A stretch of 64,000 bases of DNA from Multifurca ochricompacta (lineage: Eukaryota; Basidiomycota; Agaricomycetes; Russulales; Russulaceae): positions 1 through 64,000 of the forward strand of contig WTXG01000131.1 of the NCBI GenBank assembly GCA_022496185.1, given 5' to 3'. The translations under genes and the position numbers were made by a program. The notes beneath the pieces are model-generated. The model did no database searches and had not been told where the DNA came from. It saw only the letters and a program-made list of their open reading frames with translations. Of the stretch, positions 33,883-44,238 are shown piece by piece (position 1 is the first letter of the stretch; each line of letters opens with the position of its first letter).

Positions 33883-34477
33883 TGTAACGCCTGCTGCAGG
33901 CATTCATCACGACGTGCGATAAGTCACGTAGCGGAACTACGGAGTCAGGTGTGTACTGTCTTTCAAGTGCACGGAAGTCAGGTGAGAAGTCAATACTAAG
34001 GAGCTAATCCCTTAGTATTGGTGAGTGGAAGAGTGCCGAAAGCACTGAGATGATTCAAGGGTCAGGTCTTAGAGATCACCCAGAAGGTAATGCACCAAGT
34101 TGATTAAGAAGTTGAGTCTAAGGCATACAGGCTATCTAGGCAGGCCTTATATACGTAATAGAGGTCGGAGTCCAAATTGGAGTATCGTACTCGATGTATC
34201 AACAAAGTCGTAATGTATCCAAATGGGGGGTGGAGTCAATGTGGGCCAGGTGAGAATATACGTAGATGAATCTGGTATAGTCGCGATTCTGGTGGGAAAA
34301 TACATAAGAGTTCTTGTGTAAGGTATGAGTCACTGATAAGAAAGAAGTCGAGTCATAGATAAGGAACAAACAAGTGCAATGCCAGTCATAACACAGTCAA
34401 CAAAGGGGCCAACAGGACCAAACAACATGTCACGTGATGGAAAAAGGAAACAAGGCGACACAGTGGGGTTCGTAACA
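33883..34477 (-). repeat. Gypsy-C 3' LTR
   Basis: 595 bp reading TGTTACGAACC...GGCGTTACA on the - strand, with a purine-rich tract (GAGAGGGGGTAA) on the side of ORF3 (34478-34489). It contains a TATATAA box and the words GTGCCGAAAGCACTGAGA, also present in the D LTRs, so C and D are related families. It interrupts the Gypsy-B protease. Confidence 0.85.
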
Positions 34478-34508
34478 TTACCCCCTCTCTAAGTCCTAGC
34501 AGAGCCAG

Positions 34509-34806
34509 CTAGATTGGCATACCATTGTCATCCTGGACCAAAGAGAGGTAGTCGTTGGCTACAGCGTAGTGGTCTGCATCGTAGTTCTCCTTTTCATCAC
34601 TTGTGGGGCAAACGTGTGCTCGTAGAAAACCATAGGGCCCTTGCCTCCCACAGCGAAAGCAGCCATCATAAACATGACAATCGATTTCTTGATGTCTGGT
34701 GTTGTGGGAGAGACACTTGCCACACCACCCGGACAGGTTCTGGATGGTGGGGCCTGTGTGAGTTGTCAGAACAGGCATTGATGACTCCAGTGCGAGGTGC
34801 TTTGGC
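34509..34806 (-). pseudogene. Gypsy-C ORF3, C-terminal part with two zinc motifs
   Basis: Homologous to the end of the D-type ORF3: GWCGKCLSHNTRHQEIDC (third knuckle, with H and C in place), then CFRCGRQGPYGFLRAHVC (fourth motif), then the acidic tail NDYLSLVQDDNG before the stop at 34509. Upstream, the similarity to NLHWSRF-like sequence fades and the gene is cut at 34806/34807 by the LTR of Gypsy-A2. The N-terminal half may be the fragment at 63665-63844. Confidence 0.8.
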
Positions 34807-35395
34807 TGTCACAGCTAGGTGCAGCGCTGTGTCTATATTCTGGGTTTCAAGGTCAAGTATCAAGACTTCAAGTCCTTCAAAGTCAAGTCAAGGTATGCCG
34901 GTCAAGGGCATGCACGCGAGGCGGAGTCAAGCAGAGACACTAAGTTCTGCCACAAGTTTCTGGGGTCGAAGTCCCTCTAAGGCGCAATCCTAGAGGGTTC
35001 AAGTGGGAGTCTTTCAGTTCAGTGAAGTGAGTCCTAAACACCTGTATTGAATACAGAAGAACAGACTTAGTGTCTTGTTCTGATCTACTAGGGGTTTATA
35101 TACATGTTCTTGTGCTATGAAGGTTGGTTCTGGTAGTTACTAGAGCGTTCACTAGGTAGTCTAATGGTTGTACAGTAGAATACCCCAGAAGGATAAAGAA
35201 GGGAGAGGGGTTGCGCCCTCTGGATGTTGATCAGTAAGCCACTAAGTAGGATCAGTAAGCAAATCAGTCAGCATGTAAGTAATAAGTCCTTCATAAGCAA
35301 GTCATGTGTGTATCTGTGATATAGTAAATATAGAAAAAGAAAAGGTAAACGACATGATGCACATGACTCCAATACCAGCAGACGAAACCGTCACA
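34807..35395 (-). repeat. Gypsy-A2 3' LTR
   Basis: 589 bp, TGTGACGGTTTC...GCTGTGACA on the - strand, the same family as the A1 LTR but visibly diverged. The polypurine tract AAAGGGGGTAA lies at 35396-35406. Confidence 0.9.
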
Positions 35396-35424
35396 TTACC
35401 CCCTTTGTAAGTCTCTGGCTGACC

Positions 35425-36494
35425 TCAGACAGTGGGCTCATCAGTCTGAAGTCGATCAGCAATGTGTGGCAGTGAGCGGTGCACCTGGCGACGGTGAGGG
35501 AGATGTCGACTGCCCGGTCCCCCAGCCTGCAAGACAGCACGTAGTTCAGGGTCTGGCACAAAATGAGCAACCTGAGTAGGGGGGATGGAGCGTGAAGGGG
35601 CATGGATGTAAGTGAGGTGGGGGAATACCCTGTAGTAGAGGTCAGTGCGTGACATGGCATGTGTGGCTTCACGGATGCTTTGTGAGGCTCGGTCAGCTTG
35701 GCGTCGCCAGTGAGCAATGTTGTGATGGGCTTCATCCAGGCGGTGAGTGGCATGGCAGAAGCGAGAGACTTCAGCCCAGGCTCCTGGGTCATGCATGTCG
35801 TCTAGAGCAGCATCCACCAGAGGGGTGTAGGATTGGTTGTCATCAAATAGGTGCTGTTGGCAGGCAGAGAGGAGGGGGTTGGGACCATGAGCAAAGCGAT
35901 AGAACGTGGTGGCATAGAGAGGGGCATGGCTGATGGGATGACGTTTTCCCATCGTGAAGTAGATGCGGGGGTCCACACAGCAGTATTCAAAGGCGACCCA
36001 GCGAGCAGTGTCAAGACGACCATCCCTGTCAATGATTCGTTGTGGGATGAAGCGGGGGGAGTGGATATGGTTGTGTTGAAAGGGGAAGCCAGGAGAGTTG
36101 TAGTCTGAGCCTGGTTCGTTGACTTCATGTTGCATTTGTGTGACAATGTCTTCAGCTGGGAGGTGTGCAAGGGCGGGGGATGTAGGGTGATAGATGAAGT
36201 GGGGGTCATCAGGTGGGGGTCCCTGGGTCTGTAGTCTAGCTTGGGCCTCCTCCAGTAGAAGTAGAACTCTGTTGCGGATGTCGTCCTCTAAGGTTTGGTT
36301 TGCAGCTGTGAGTGTCATCGCCTGGGTGAGGTTGGTAGCTGGGTCATCGGACAGAGCAAAGGGTGTTGATGGGTGTGGTGGAGAAGGAAGGGGGTTGTTA
36401 TTGGTGTAGGAGGTAGTGTGGGAGCAATCTGTGGTCGTATCATGGCGGCCTTAGTTGCAGCATCCAGAGCAGCAGATCTAGTAGCTTCGAAGAC
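35425..36494 (-). pseudogene. Gypsy-A2 ORF3, unknown protein, truncated at the N-terminus
   Basis: An open run of 298 codons (36318-35425) is collinear with the A1 ORF3: EDDIRNRVLLLLEEAQARLQ, RWVAFEYCCVDPRIYFTMG, LFDDNQSYTPLVDAAL, DPGAWAEVSRFCHATHRLDEA, LRAVLQAGGPGSRHLPHRR, ending in EPTV. Sequence further upstream continues to FEATRSAALDAATKAA with one frameshift in a C run near 36405 and is then cut by Gypsy-D2 at 36494. Because the A1 and A2 LTRs are clearly diverged while the proteins stay alignable with few gaps, the ORF was probably under selection. No known domain recognised; no zinc motif or membrane segment seen. The rest of the A2 element is not in the window. Confidence 0.82.
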
Positions 36495-37083
36495 TGTTAC
36501 GTCCGGTGTGAGACGTTCCGCACGACTTGTGCGACAGCTTTGTACATGTGTTCAGATAAGAGGTCAATAGGACCCCTTGGAGTTGAAATGGATGAGTCAA
36601 AGTCAGAAGGGCTGCGGCCTAATGACGATGTTGAGCGGAAAGTGCCGAAAGCACTGAGACGATCGAGTCAAAGGGGTCAAGGGGAAGTCCTGAAGACAAA
36701 CACCGATGTATTCAATAAGTCGAGTCTGAGGTCTACATCGTAGCTACAGCGGACTTATATACGTAATCGAATGGGCGTCTAAAGATAAGGAATACCGAGT
36801 CATGTGGGCCCAAATATGCGAAAGTGGAGGGCGTAAAGCCTGGCTTCTGATAGGGAATTAAGTAAGTGTCTGGTCGTACGATAAGAGATAAGGGATAACA
36901 GATAAGGAGCCAATCATAGACAAAGCGACATAAGCAAAGACAAAGTCGATCATGGGGAGGGAAGCAAGGCATGTGACGGGTCCCAGGAAGGGGATGTGAT
37001 CAGGAAATGTAAGGTAGGGGGATGGGTGGGGTCGTCACTGGGGATAGTGAAGAAAATCGGGTTGCTAGGCAGGGGTCGTAACA
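36495..37083 (-). repeat. Gypsy-D2 3' LTR
   Basis: 589 bp. The purine-rich tract (CAGAAGAGGGGGTGA on the - strand) is at 37084-37098. Confidence 0.93.
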
Positions 37084-37114
37084 TCACCCCCTCTTCTGGC
37101 TCTAGCTGACCCAG

Positions 37115-38319
37115 CTAGAAACGACTCGTACCATCATCATCCTGCACCAGGTCCAAGTAATCATCAGCTACGTTACGATTGTCCATGGTGTAATTTTCCT
37201 TGTCCTCATCCTGGGGACATCGATGTGCGCGAAGGAAGCCATAGGGACCGCGCTGTCCACACGAGTGACAGAGGTCGTGGACAGGGCAGTCCAACTCGCG
37301 ATGCCCCGCGTTGTGACGCAGGCACTTGCCGCACCAGCCGGATGGATTGATGATTGTCGGGGGAACACCTACACGGCGGAAAATACAGAACCGGCTCCAG
37401 TGCAGGTTGCTGCGGCAGTGGCGACACCATTTGCGGTTGAGGGGACAGTTCCAACTGATGTGGTACTTACTGTCACACCGCCAACACGTTTCGCCGCGGG
37501 GATTCTCGTGCATCCGTGGCATCTCGAACCGATTGGGTAGCAACTTTGGCGCAGCCCCCAACGATCGTGGAGGGAGAGGTCGCGCGTATGTGTCAGCGTA
37601 CCCCTCAGCGATGGTCTGGTACGCATCTCCCGTCTCCAACCTCTTTCGAATCTCTACCAGCTCCTGCTCGACCTGGAACATCCCACTGGTCAACCTCGTC
37701 ATCATCTTCGCATGTTCCTTGTACTGTCGATTAAGTGTCGTGCGCAGCGTCAGGTTCTTCCGCAGCCTCATTACCTCGGCTTTAAGGCGCGGGAGACGCA
37801 TATCGTTCAGTACTTCGTCTATCGCAAAGGCGCGGGAGTCTTCCGCGGCCAAATGCGCCAACTGTTCGTCGCTCATTGTGTGGTGCAGCCGTCCTGTGTA
37901 TCGTTCTTCCAAGTAGACCGGGGCCCCATAAACGGGACCATTCTTCTTCATGCATCCTGCAACGTCCATCCTCCATTGGTATAGAAGATGTACTTAGCTA
38001 TTGCCTTGGTGCCATCCGCCATGGTGATCTCAAGCGGGAAGTACATCGACGAGTTTGGGTTATTGGCGAAGAATGGGAACTCGGGGACGTCGTCGTCCAT
38101 CTCCATGCCTACCAGGTCGTTGGGGTGTGGCTCTTCACAGTGTTCAAAGTCGTGGTTGGGGTTGGGTGACTGGTTCTTGACGCGTTCCTCCGCAGCTTCA
38201 TAGTCAATGGGAGAGGAGGGATGAGTGGAGGGGTGAGCGGAAGGGAAGGCCTCTACAACCACAGTAGTGGCGGTGAAGGCGTCGATGGCGGCAGAGGCAG
38301 CGATGGAGGAAGAAGACAT
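37115..38319 (-). pseudogene. Gypsy-D2 ORF3, tandem zinc-knuckle protein, one frameshift
   Basis: About 400 codons. The ATG at 38319 begins MSSSSIAASAAIDAF; an acidic stretch (VPEFPFFANNPNSS) and a compact region (YFPLEITMADGTKAIAKYIF) follow. One lost base near 37975 shifts the frame; from there 284 codons are open to 37115. These hold a helical, probably coiled-coil region (LPRLKAEVMRLRKNLTLR; FQVEQELVEIRKRLETGDA) and four zinc motifs: CWRCDSKYHISWNC and CRHCRSNLHWSRFC (both CX2CX4HX4C), CGKCLRHNAGHRELDC (CX2CX6HX4C) and CHSCGQRGPYGFLRAHRC (CX2CX11HXC). The tail is acidic (DDYLDLVQDDDGTSRF). Likely a nucleic-acid-binding accessory protein. It is separate from the gag knuckle, and I do not know a named family. 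ATG lies about 75 nt after the pol stop. Confidence 0.85.
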
Positions 38320-38394
38320 ATTGGTGTGTAGTAGGACGTTGCTGATGAGGCGTTGTTCTGGGGAAAGTTTTTTGTTGGGGAGTCTGCCTTTCTT

Positions 38395-41300
38395 TTAACT
38401 GTTCTTGGGCGCTTGGGGTGTCGTAAATGGAACTCCGCGATCAGGTCCGGGGCAGAGATATCCCCGGCCAGTTCCCACGAGTTGTCAGAGTCTGGGAAAC
38501 CTTTCCACTTGATCAGGTAATACAACTTGCGCCCCCGGCCTTGTCGCTTGGAATCTAAAATCCGCTCCACTTCCCATTCTTCTTCGCCATCGATAAGGTC
38601 AGGCGGGGGTCTTGGGAAGTTCTCTCCATGAATGGAGGTTTCCTTGTAAGGGGTCAGAAGCTTGGCGTGGAAGACTGGATGAATCTTCCATTTCGGTGGC
38701 AGTTGCAATTCGTAAGACACATCTGACAGCTTCCTCGTGATCTGGAAGGGTCCGTGACGTCGGGGTGCTAGTTTGGCCGAGGGGTGTGACGTATGAATGT
38801 TCCTGCCCTCGAGCCATACCCAGTCATTGGTCCAATAAGGTGTGAATGTGCTTGGCTGTGCTGCCAGAAGCTGTTGCACCTTTACCAGATTTTCATTGGC
38901 CGATCGTCGCAGCTCTTCCCATTGGCCTACCCGTTCGGTTACTGACGGGACGTTGATAGGCTTATCTGTCCATGTGGTGCGTGGGGTCCAGCCCATGATA
39001 AGAGAGAAAGGGGTGGACTTGGTCGTTCCATTGGGCCATGAGTTATGGGCGAATTCCGCGGTCGACAACCATTCTGCCCAGTCATCCTGCCGTCCGTTAC
39101 ACCAAAACCGGAGATACTGTTCCAACCACTGGTTCGTCTGCTCGGACTGTCCGTCTGTCTGTGGATGATACGCTGTTGAGATGTTCTGTGTGATGTCTAG
39201 CGTTTTGCATAAGGCTCTCGCGAATGCCGATGTAAAACGGGTATCTCGGTCAGAGATGATCTTCTTGGGGAGTCCGTAGTGCCGGTATACATGGTTCAGG
39301 TATAGTTTCGCCACTCCTTCAGCTGTGATGGTTTCATTACAGGGATGAAAAGGGCTGCTTTGGAGCAATCGTGGTCTGTGATTGTAAGGATGGAGTCAAA
39401 GCCTCGTGATTTGGGCAGCTTGACGATGAAGTCCATGGTGATGGTCTGGAAGGGAGTCGATGTAGTGGGGGTAATGGGGAGCATTGGTGGGACTTTTGGG
39501 TGCTGTTCACCTTGTTTGCTTGACATGATGCGCATCCTTGTACGTAGCTCTTGATGTCCTTTTTCATATTGGGCCACCAATAATCTCTCCTGGCCAGGGC
39601 TAGGTGTTGGCATGCCGGATGGCCAGCGAGGGAGGTCGTGATGAAAATGGATCACCCCCTCTTAATGTTGTCACCACCGGTGACAACGAGTCGATCCCCT
39701 CTTTCCACCAAAGACCACTGATTTTCTTCAAATTGTGAGCGTCGGCCCATGAAAGGCACAGGTCTTGGTTCATATTTTGGGAAACTTGTGCCCAAAGGTC
39801 CATTCATGGAGACTGACGACGGCTGTCTTGGCAAATACCTCCTCTGGGAGGACAGTGATGTCGTTATTATCATCCTCCCTGTATGCATATCTGGTCTGCG
39901 TGATAATGCATCTGCTCTAGCGTTCTGACTTCCCGCAATGTGTTTCAGCGTGAAGTTGTATTCCTCCATTCCAAGACCTCTCGTGCCACACGTCGACTGA
40001 TTTTATGGGTTCTTTCCAGTATAAAGGTTGGAATGATCAGTGTGGATGACGGTCTTGTGAGGGGTTCCTGCCAGGTATGGTCGCCAGTGTCGTAACGCTT
40101 TGACTATGGCTAAAAGCTCCCTGTCCCAGATGTCGTAGTTTCTCTCGGCGGGGAAAAGGTTTCGGAGTAGTATGCCACTGGGTGAAGTACTTGTGCGGCA
40201 TCTCTCTGGTACAACACTGCTCCGTTCGCGAAGTGTGAGGCGTCCACTTCTACTTCAAAGGGGTGGCCTAAATCTGGCTGGATAAGTACTGGTTCTGAGC
40301 CGACGAGGTCCCTAATCTGTTCAAATGCCTGTTGCTGTGCGGCATCCCAATGCCATGGTGTGTCCTTTTTCAGCAGGTCGTTCACGGTCGTGCTATGCCT
40401 GAAAACCCCTTGACGAATCGTCGGTAAAAGTTGCAGAATCCGATGAACGATCGGACATCCTTGACACAGGTCGGCACAGGCCACTCCCGGATTCCCTGTA
40501 CTTTAACGGGATCCATGCGCACTTGCCCTCCTTCCAAGATGACTCCTAGATACTCAACGCTCCGTTGTTCGAAGGAGCATTTGGCGGTTTGAGATAGAGT
40601 CGTGTTCGTGCAGTATATCCAACACCTGATGTACGCGACTTCGGTGGTGATCCAAGTCATCTGAGGTGGCTACCAGGATGTCGTCCATGTAGACTACTAC
40701 TTCTCCCGTGAGAATGAGATCGCGGAAGATGTGGTTCATCATAGACTGGAACGTTGCCGGCGAGTTCGTGAGACCAAAGAACATAACATTGGGTTTCGAA
40801 CAACCCTTGATTTGTTTTGAACGCCGCCTTGCACTGGTCACCTTCCTTGATTCTGACATTGTTGTAACCCCATCGCACGTCCATCTTTGAGAAGAGGGAC
40901 TTATCCCTCATGGTGTCAATGAGCTCAGAGATGAGTGGCAGGGGGTAGGCGTTTTTCACAGTGTACGTGTTGATTCGCCGATAATCCTGAACTGGTCGCA
41001 GCTTGCCGTCCTTCTTTTGATGAAGAAGAAGGGTGAGGCGTACTGTGACTTGGATGGGCGAATATATCCTTTTGCCAAGTGTTCTTCAAGGAACTCCGTT
41101 AATGCCACCTGCTCGGACTGGGACAGCGGATAGATTTTGCAATCTATTGCTGTTGGCGTATCAGGGAGTAGGTCGATGGCGTGGTCCCATGGTCTGGAAG
41201 GTGGAAACGCTGGGATTCTTCTTCAGAAAACACCTTCCAATGCCGATGATAAGTACTCGGCACTACATCGCTGTACGTTTTCTCTGTCTGCCCTTGTACT

Positions 41301-41863
41301 GCCTTTTGGGCTAGTTCAGATGCTTTGGTAACATAACAGCGGCCTGGGTCTTCCTCTCCTGTGCTTCGTGGCCTTTATTGTCGGATGTCTGACTGCATAG
41401 TCATAGCCCATTGACGTGATGATAGTGGGATATGAGTCTTTATCCATTGTCGCATCAGCCCAGTTGATCTTGGGTTCGAATGCGGCGAGCCATGGGTACC
41501 CTAGAATGAGATCTTCGTCTCCTAGATCCGTGATTAGGAACGAATGTTCTTCGTAACTTCTCCCAACCTGGACCTTCAGATCTGTGTAGTGGGTGATCTT
41601 TCCGGCACGATTGGCCGTTCCATCAATATTCCAAATGTTCTTTTCCTGGGGAAGTGCCAGCCTTCCCAGACCCATTGTTTTGATTAATCGTGGGTGAATA
41701 AATTATCTGTGGCTCCAGAGTCCACTAAAATGTCTCGATCGGCCGTCCTCTGTGTAGTTTCAAAATGGACTGGTATTTTTAACAACTTGAATCGACTAGC
41801 ATACACAGAGGTAACATGGAGTGCTCGTGCCCAGGCCGATGGGTTTGAGCCTAACAAAAATCC
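38395..41863 (-). pseudogene. pol: Gypsy-D2 pol, multiply frameshifted
   Basis: All pol domains are present. The integrase and chromodomain section (39368-38400) is the longest open stretch: ISDRDTRFTSAF, DGQSEQTN, RRHGPFQITR, EEEWEVERIL, LIKWKGFPDSD. RT ([21 protein letters not shown] in [11 protein letters not shown]) and RNase H (EVDASHFANGA) are broken by one-base indels, for example just after DSGATDN near 41695, near 40800 and near 40400. A lost C near 38420 makes the frame bypass the normal stop at 38395. Gene remnant only. Confidence 0.9.
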
Positions 41864-43358
41864 TTTTTTGCAAATGCCTTTTCTACCAGTATGGCGCGCA
41901 CTTCTTCACTTTCCTTCATCATGTTGGCCCATATATCTTGAGCCTTCTCTTCTTTTGACCGTTTGTCCACAACGGGGGGTTGTTCTGGATGGGATGTTCC
42001 GTCGTCACAGTGGCAGCGGCGACTCGTACCCCCTTCTTTGGACAGTCTCGGGACATATGTCCCAATGCTCTGCAATGAAAGCAGCGTCCTTCCTTCATTA
42101 ACGTCTGCCGCTCGTCTTCCGTGAGTGCTGCCCGAGCTCGGGCCCTATCTGCAGAGGTATCCATAGCATTTGGATCCCTCTGGCCGTGTGGGATGGGCTT
42201 TACTCCGAACGCTGCTTTCCACTGGTCTCGGGTTTTTCCTTTCTTGGTGTCGACTCCAAACCTTGTCTGGAAGTCGAGATAGTCTTGTTGCTGCCTCCGA
42301 GCAGCATCTACCCAAGTATCCCAATCGTGCGGGTGGTGAAATTGAATGATGTTTTTGACCAAAGGGTTGGGCAAACCTTGTGAGAAGAGGTCCAAGGTTG
42401 CCTCTTTGTCAGTGTCATAGCCAGCTCTGTTGGCTAGACTTCTGAACTTGGCGACGTATGCGTCAAGCTCCCCTTTCTCCATCCTGAGGGACTTTAGTTC
42501 CCGGGCTGCTTTCTGCTTGGCCTGCCCGTCTGTGAAGGCATCCTTGAACCTTTCGGCTATGGTCTCCCAAAGACCTTCGCTTGTGGTTCGACGCCCACTT
42601 TCAACCTGCTCGTTTAACCACTCCAACTGTTCCATGGTCCAATCATCCACAGCGTCCCCTCGGATCAGAGAGAGGAACAGATTGGCACGCTGGAACGGGT
42701 TGACAATCTGTGGGACATCATGATTGAAGTTCTTGAAGGTCGTGAACTCCAACATGAACTTTTTACTCTGTGAGCGATCCCCGGTGAACGTCTGGGGTAA
42801 TACTCCAGACAGACGTCCAGAGGGTGGGGGAATGTTTGGTGGTGCCACAGGAGCTGGCAGGGCGGGGTCTGGAAGTTGGGCGGCGATTGTTGACATGTTT
42901 TGATGGAATGGGGTTACTGTATTGGTGGACTGTATGGATATCTGTGGAGTTGTCAAAGCAGGGGCTCTGATCGTGACAACTTCGGGTGCAACCGGAAACG
43001 TAGTCTTTGCTAATGCTGGTGCTTCTTCACTAGATTCTTCTACGTACTCCTCTGGCTCGGAGTCCATAATAATGGCTGGAGGGTTCTCTCTCCATGGGCC
43101 TAATCCGAATTCGGGTGGGGCGGGTCTTGTAGTGACCCAAGAGTTTCGACTGTCCGAGTATTGGATACAATACCAAACTCTCTTCTCGTCGTCATATTCT
43201 ACCGGTTGGTATCTTCCATCGTGATAGACATAGTATCCAAACTCGGATTCGAAATCTTTCCAGGCGGCAGAGCCAAGTACTTGCTGTGAAAGATTATTCT
43301 CTTCTCTGCGCTCGATGAGTTCTTCTCTGAAGAGGGTCTGACTGCGGCTGGAAGCCAC
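41851..43358 (-). pseudogene. gag: Gypsy-D2 gag, frameshift near the C-terminus, GTG start
   Basis: Open from the GTG at 43358 (context ACAGTGG) through the capsid domain and zinc knuckle (CFHCRALGHMSRDC) to about 41990, where an indel changes frame (NNPPLWTNGQKK replaces the NNPPAVDKRTKEE of D1). The shifted part continues as RSKEEKAQDIWANMM to the conserved end AKKDF and the shift heptamer (41857-41863, - strand). The zero frame here ends GAT TTT TGT TAG. Same ATG-less start as D1 and D3. Confidence 0.88.
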
Positions 43359-43365
43359 TGTGAGA

Positions 43366-43376
43366 GACTCGACTTG
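43366..43376 (-). other. Self-priming primer-binding site of Gypsy-D2
   Basis: Reads AAGTCGAGTCT on the - strand, two bases inside the 5' LTR border, and is exactly complementary to AGACTCGACTT in the LTR at 43600-43610. Confidence 0.8.
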
Positions 43377-43378
43377 AT

Positions 43379-43966
43379 GTTACATCCGGTGTGGGACGTC
43401 CCGCACGACTTGTGCGACAGCGTTGATCAAGGGTTTCAGGTAAGAGGTCAATAGGACCTCTTGGAGTGTCAAGGGGATGAGTCAAAGTCAAAGGGGCTGT
43501 TCCCTAAGACGATGTTGAGTGGAAAGTGCCGAAAGCACTGAGACAGACGAGTCAGAGATTCAAAGGGAAGTCCGAAAGACGAACACCGATGTATTCAATA
43601 AGTCGAGTCTAAGGTCTACAGTGCAGCTAAGATGGACTTATATACGTAAGTGGATGGGCGTCTATAGATAAGGATATCAGAGTCGTGTGGGCCCAAAGAT
43701 ACGAAAGCGGATGGCGTAAAGCCTGGCTTCTGATAGGGGATTAAGTAAATGTCTGGTCGTAAAGATAAGGAGATAAGAAGATAAGAAAGGACAAGCATAG
43801 ACAAATAGTAAGTACACAAGTTCAAACAACAGTCACGGGGATGGAAGCAGCGCATGTGAGGGGTCCCAGGATGGAGACGTAATGAGGAAGTGAAGGGTCG
43901 GGGGACGAGTAGGGTCCTGGTTGGGGAGAGTGAAGAAAATAGGGCTACTGGGCCCTGTTCATAACA
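43379..43966 (-). repeat. Gypsy-D2 5' LTR
   Basis: 588 bp, TGTTATGAACAGGG...CCGGATGTAACA on the - strand. Confidence 0.93.
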
Positions 43967-44238
43967 CTAACACAATCTTGCAACTAGACATAAGCTCTGG
44001 TAGACTAGCCAGAGTGTCTAGTGTAATCAAGACTGGGAGTCATGTCATGGAGGAGCCAACTGCAAGTTCCACTAGAGACAAAGGGTATAGAGCCCTTCCT
44101 CTAGTGCTGGTGGTGGAGTCCATGATTAAGCCCTAGATGATTGGGGCCATGACTAAGTAGATGTCTAGTCTGTCTCTGGTAGGGCGTGGTTACCATACAA
44201 AGGCAACAGATACTTATGCCCAGAGATGAAGACTATAT
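43967..44238 (-). other. Copia-2b untranslated leader fragment
   Basis: Nearly identical to the Copia-2a leader at about 47714-47993. No coding signal. Compared with Copia-2a, about 500 bp including the primer site are missing before the LTR. Cut on the left by Gypsy-D2. Confidence 0.75.

Larger units (their letters stand above)
36495..43966 (-). mobile_element. Gypsy-D2, chromovirus with zinc-knuckle ORF3
   Basis: 7472 bp, 3' LTR 36495-37083 and 5' LTR 43379-43966 (on the - strand). The flanks AAGAC (36490-36494) and CTAAC (43967-43971) do not match, and the two sides belong to different elements (A2 ORF3 on the left, a Copia leader on the right). The copy therefore reached its present context by recombination or deletion after insertion. 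Gag and pol carry many one-base indels; ORF3 is the best preserved of the three D copies. Confidence 0.93.

Noticed and set aside
34807..36494. Target duplication for Gypsy-A2
   Set aside because: Only one end of the element is present; the flank TTGGC cannot be paired.
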